Origin: Dehalococcoidia bacterium
Lineage (GTDB): Bacteria; Chloroflexota; Dehalococcoidia; Dehalococcoidales; W498
Length of the DNA stretch: 6,472 nt
Direction: 5' to 3'
Assembly: GCA_030608125.1 (NCBI GenBank)
Contig: JAUWEU010000043.1
Coordinates: 1-6,472, forward strand
Both the position numbers and the translations under genes were made by a program. Positions 5,835-6,472 of this stretch are shown one piece after another (position 1 is the first letter of the stretch; each line of letters begins with the position of its first letter). The notes below the pieces were generated by a model that saw only the letters and a program-made list of their open reading frames with translations, was not told where the DNA came from and did not search any database.

Positions 5835-6472
5835 CTAGCCTTTGCCTTCCCTGAGACCGGTAAGGATATGTTGAATCTCAATGCTGGTTAAGCCAAAGCG
5901 GTGTAGAGTGTGGCGGGTTATCTCCAGGCTAGCTTCGAACTCAGGGCGGACCAATTCAGAAACACCAATGCCTTTTAGCAGTTCAGCATCGGTATCACGG
6001 TGAACCCGAGCCACTATATCAAGCTTAGGGTTGATTCTCAGGGCATTTCTGGTGGTTAATTCTACAGCCATAAAATCAGGGAAGGTGCAAATAAGGACGC
6101 GAGCCTTCTTAAGCTGGGCATGGGCGAGTATCTCAGGATTACTGGCATCTCCGTAGATACAGGGAATCCCCCTGGAAAGTAAACTTGAGATGACCTGGGG
6201 GTCAAGGTCAATCACCAGGTAGGAAAAATTTCGCCGCTCTAGAACCCTTGCCAGACTGCTTCCAACCCGACCGTGTCCACAAATTACAGCATGACCTGAC
6301 AGCTGCCATTGCTTATCCTGCCAACCTGGGTCAGGGCGTCTGGCTAGTAGCTTGCCTAGTCTCTCCCCCTGGCTAAGCCGGCGATAAAGGAACGAGGCAA
6401 AGCCTAAAGCAAAGGGGGTCAATAACATAGTGACGATGGCACTGGTCAAAGTCAAAGAGTAGAGGTATGAGG
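5835..6472 (-). CDS. CPA2-type cation:proton antiporter with TrkA-N (RCK) domain, C-terminal part
   Basis: The frame is open to the right edge, so the 5' end is missing. The TTG at 6455 is an internal Leu codon and not a start, because the reading continues upstream as SYLYS. What remains begins with the end of the last membrane helix (LTSAIVTMLLTPFALGFASFLYRRL), typical of KefB/KefC and related Na+(K+)/H+ exchangers. A basic linker follows, then a Rossmann RCK_N domain: ICGHGRVGSSLA with the G-x-G-x2-G nucleotide loop, VIDLD with the ribose-binding acidic residue, YGDAS, and a final VRPEFEAS. No RCK_C/TrkA-C domain follows. The domain should bind NAD(H) or a nucleotide and gate ion flux. The exchanged ion, K+ or Na+, cannot be told. 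It ends at TAG 55 bases before argC. Confidence 0.85.
   Translation of the reverse strand, partial: SYLYSLTLTSAIVTMLLTPFALGFASFLYRRLSQGERLGKLLARRPDPGWQDKQWQLSGHAVICGHGRVGSSLARVLERRNFSYLVIDLDPQVISSLLSRGIPCIYGDASNPEILAHAQLKKARVLICTFPDFMAVELTTRNALRINPKLDIVARVHRDTDAELLKGIGVSELVRPEFEASLEITRHTLHRFGLTSIEIQHILTGLREGKG

Noticed and set aside
1..6472. CRISPR arrays, tRNA or rRNA genes, transposase genes and long direct repeats
   Set aside because: No regularly spaced repeats, cloverleaf-like segments, transposase motifs or long repeated strings were seen on reading both strands by eye.

Overview
This is bacterial chromosome of moderate GC with tightly packed genes. There is no RNA gene, insertion sequence, CRISPR array or phage gene in view. 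The ArgC sequence, the pairing of a SPASM radical SAM enzyme with a DUF1464 (COG2441) protein, and the frequent TTG starts would fit an anaerobic Chloroflexota lineage such as Dehalococcoidia. That placement is from memory of the families, without a search, and is tentative.

Layout, left to right. Bases 1-56 may hold the last codons of an unidentified + strand gene. A + strand VTT/DedA-like membrane protein (174-794) meets a - strand major facilitator transporter (791-2074) tail to tail, and the two share one TTAA as both stop codons. After a short divergent intergenic region with a good + strand promoter comes a two-gene + strand operon: a radical SAM/SPASM enzyme (2197-3237) and a DUF1464 ASKHA-fold protein (3234-4289), joined by an ATGA overlap. 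Ten bases further on, the - strand begins again and runs to the right edge: a small HLHHW membrane protein (4300-4641), argC (4739-5779), and the C-terminal part of a CPA2-type cation:proton antiporter with a TrkA-N/RCK domain (5835-6472), whose 5' end lies outside the window.

The only gene with a firm pathway role is argC, the third step of arginine synthesis. The antiporter fragment points to K+ or Na+/H+ homeostasis. The most interesting part is the radical SAM-DUF1464 operon. The first enzyme has the cysteines of an auxiliary-cluster maturase, and the second is a sugar-kinase/Hsp70-fold protein called a predicted butyrate kinase only by bioinformatics. Their translational coupling suggests they act together, but no substrate, precursor peptide or cofactor gene is visible here. 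The MFS gene diverging from the operon could move a related compound, but only its position suggests that.

No stretch over 300 bases lacks a gene. No convincing intrinsic terminator was seen, and both convergent junctions (791-794 and 4290-4299) are too short to hold one between the genes.
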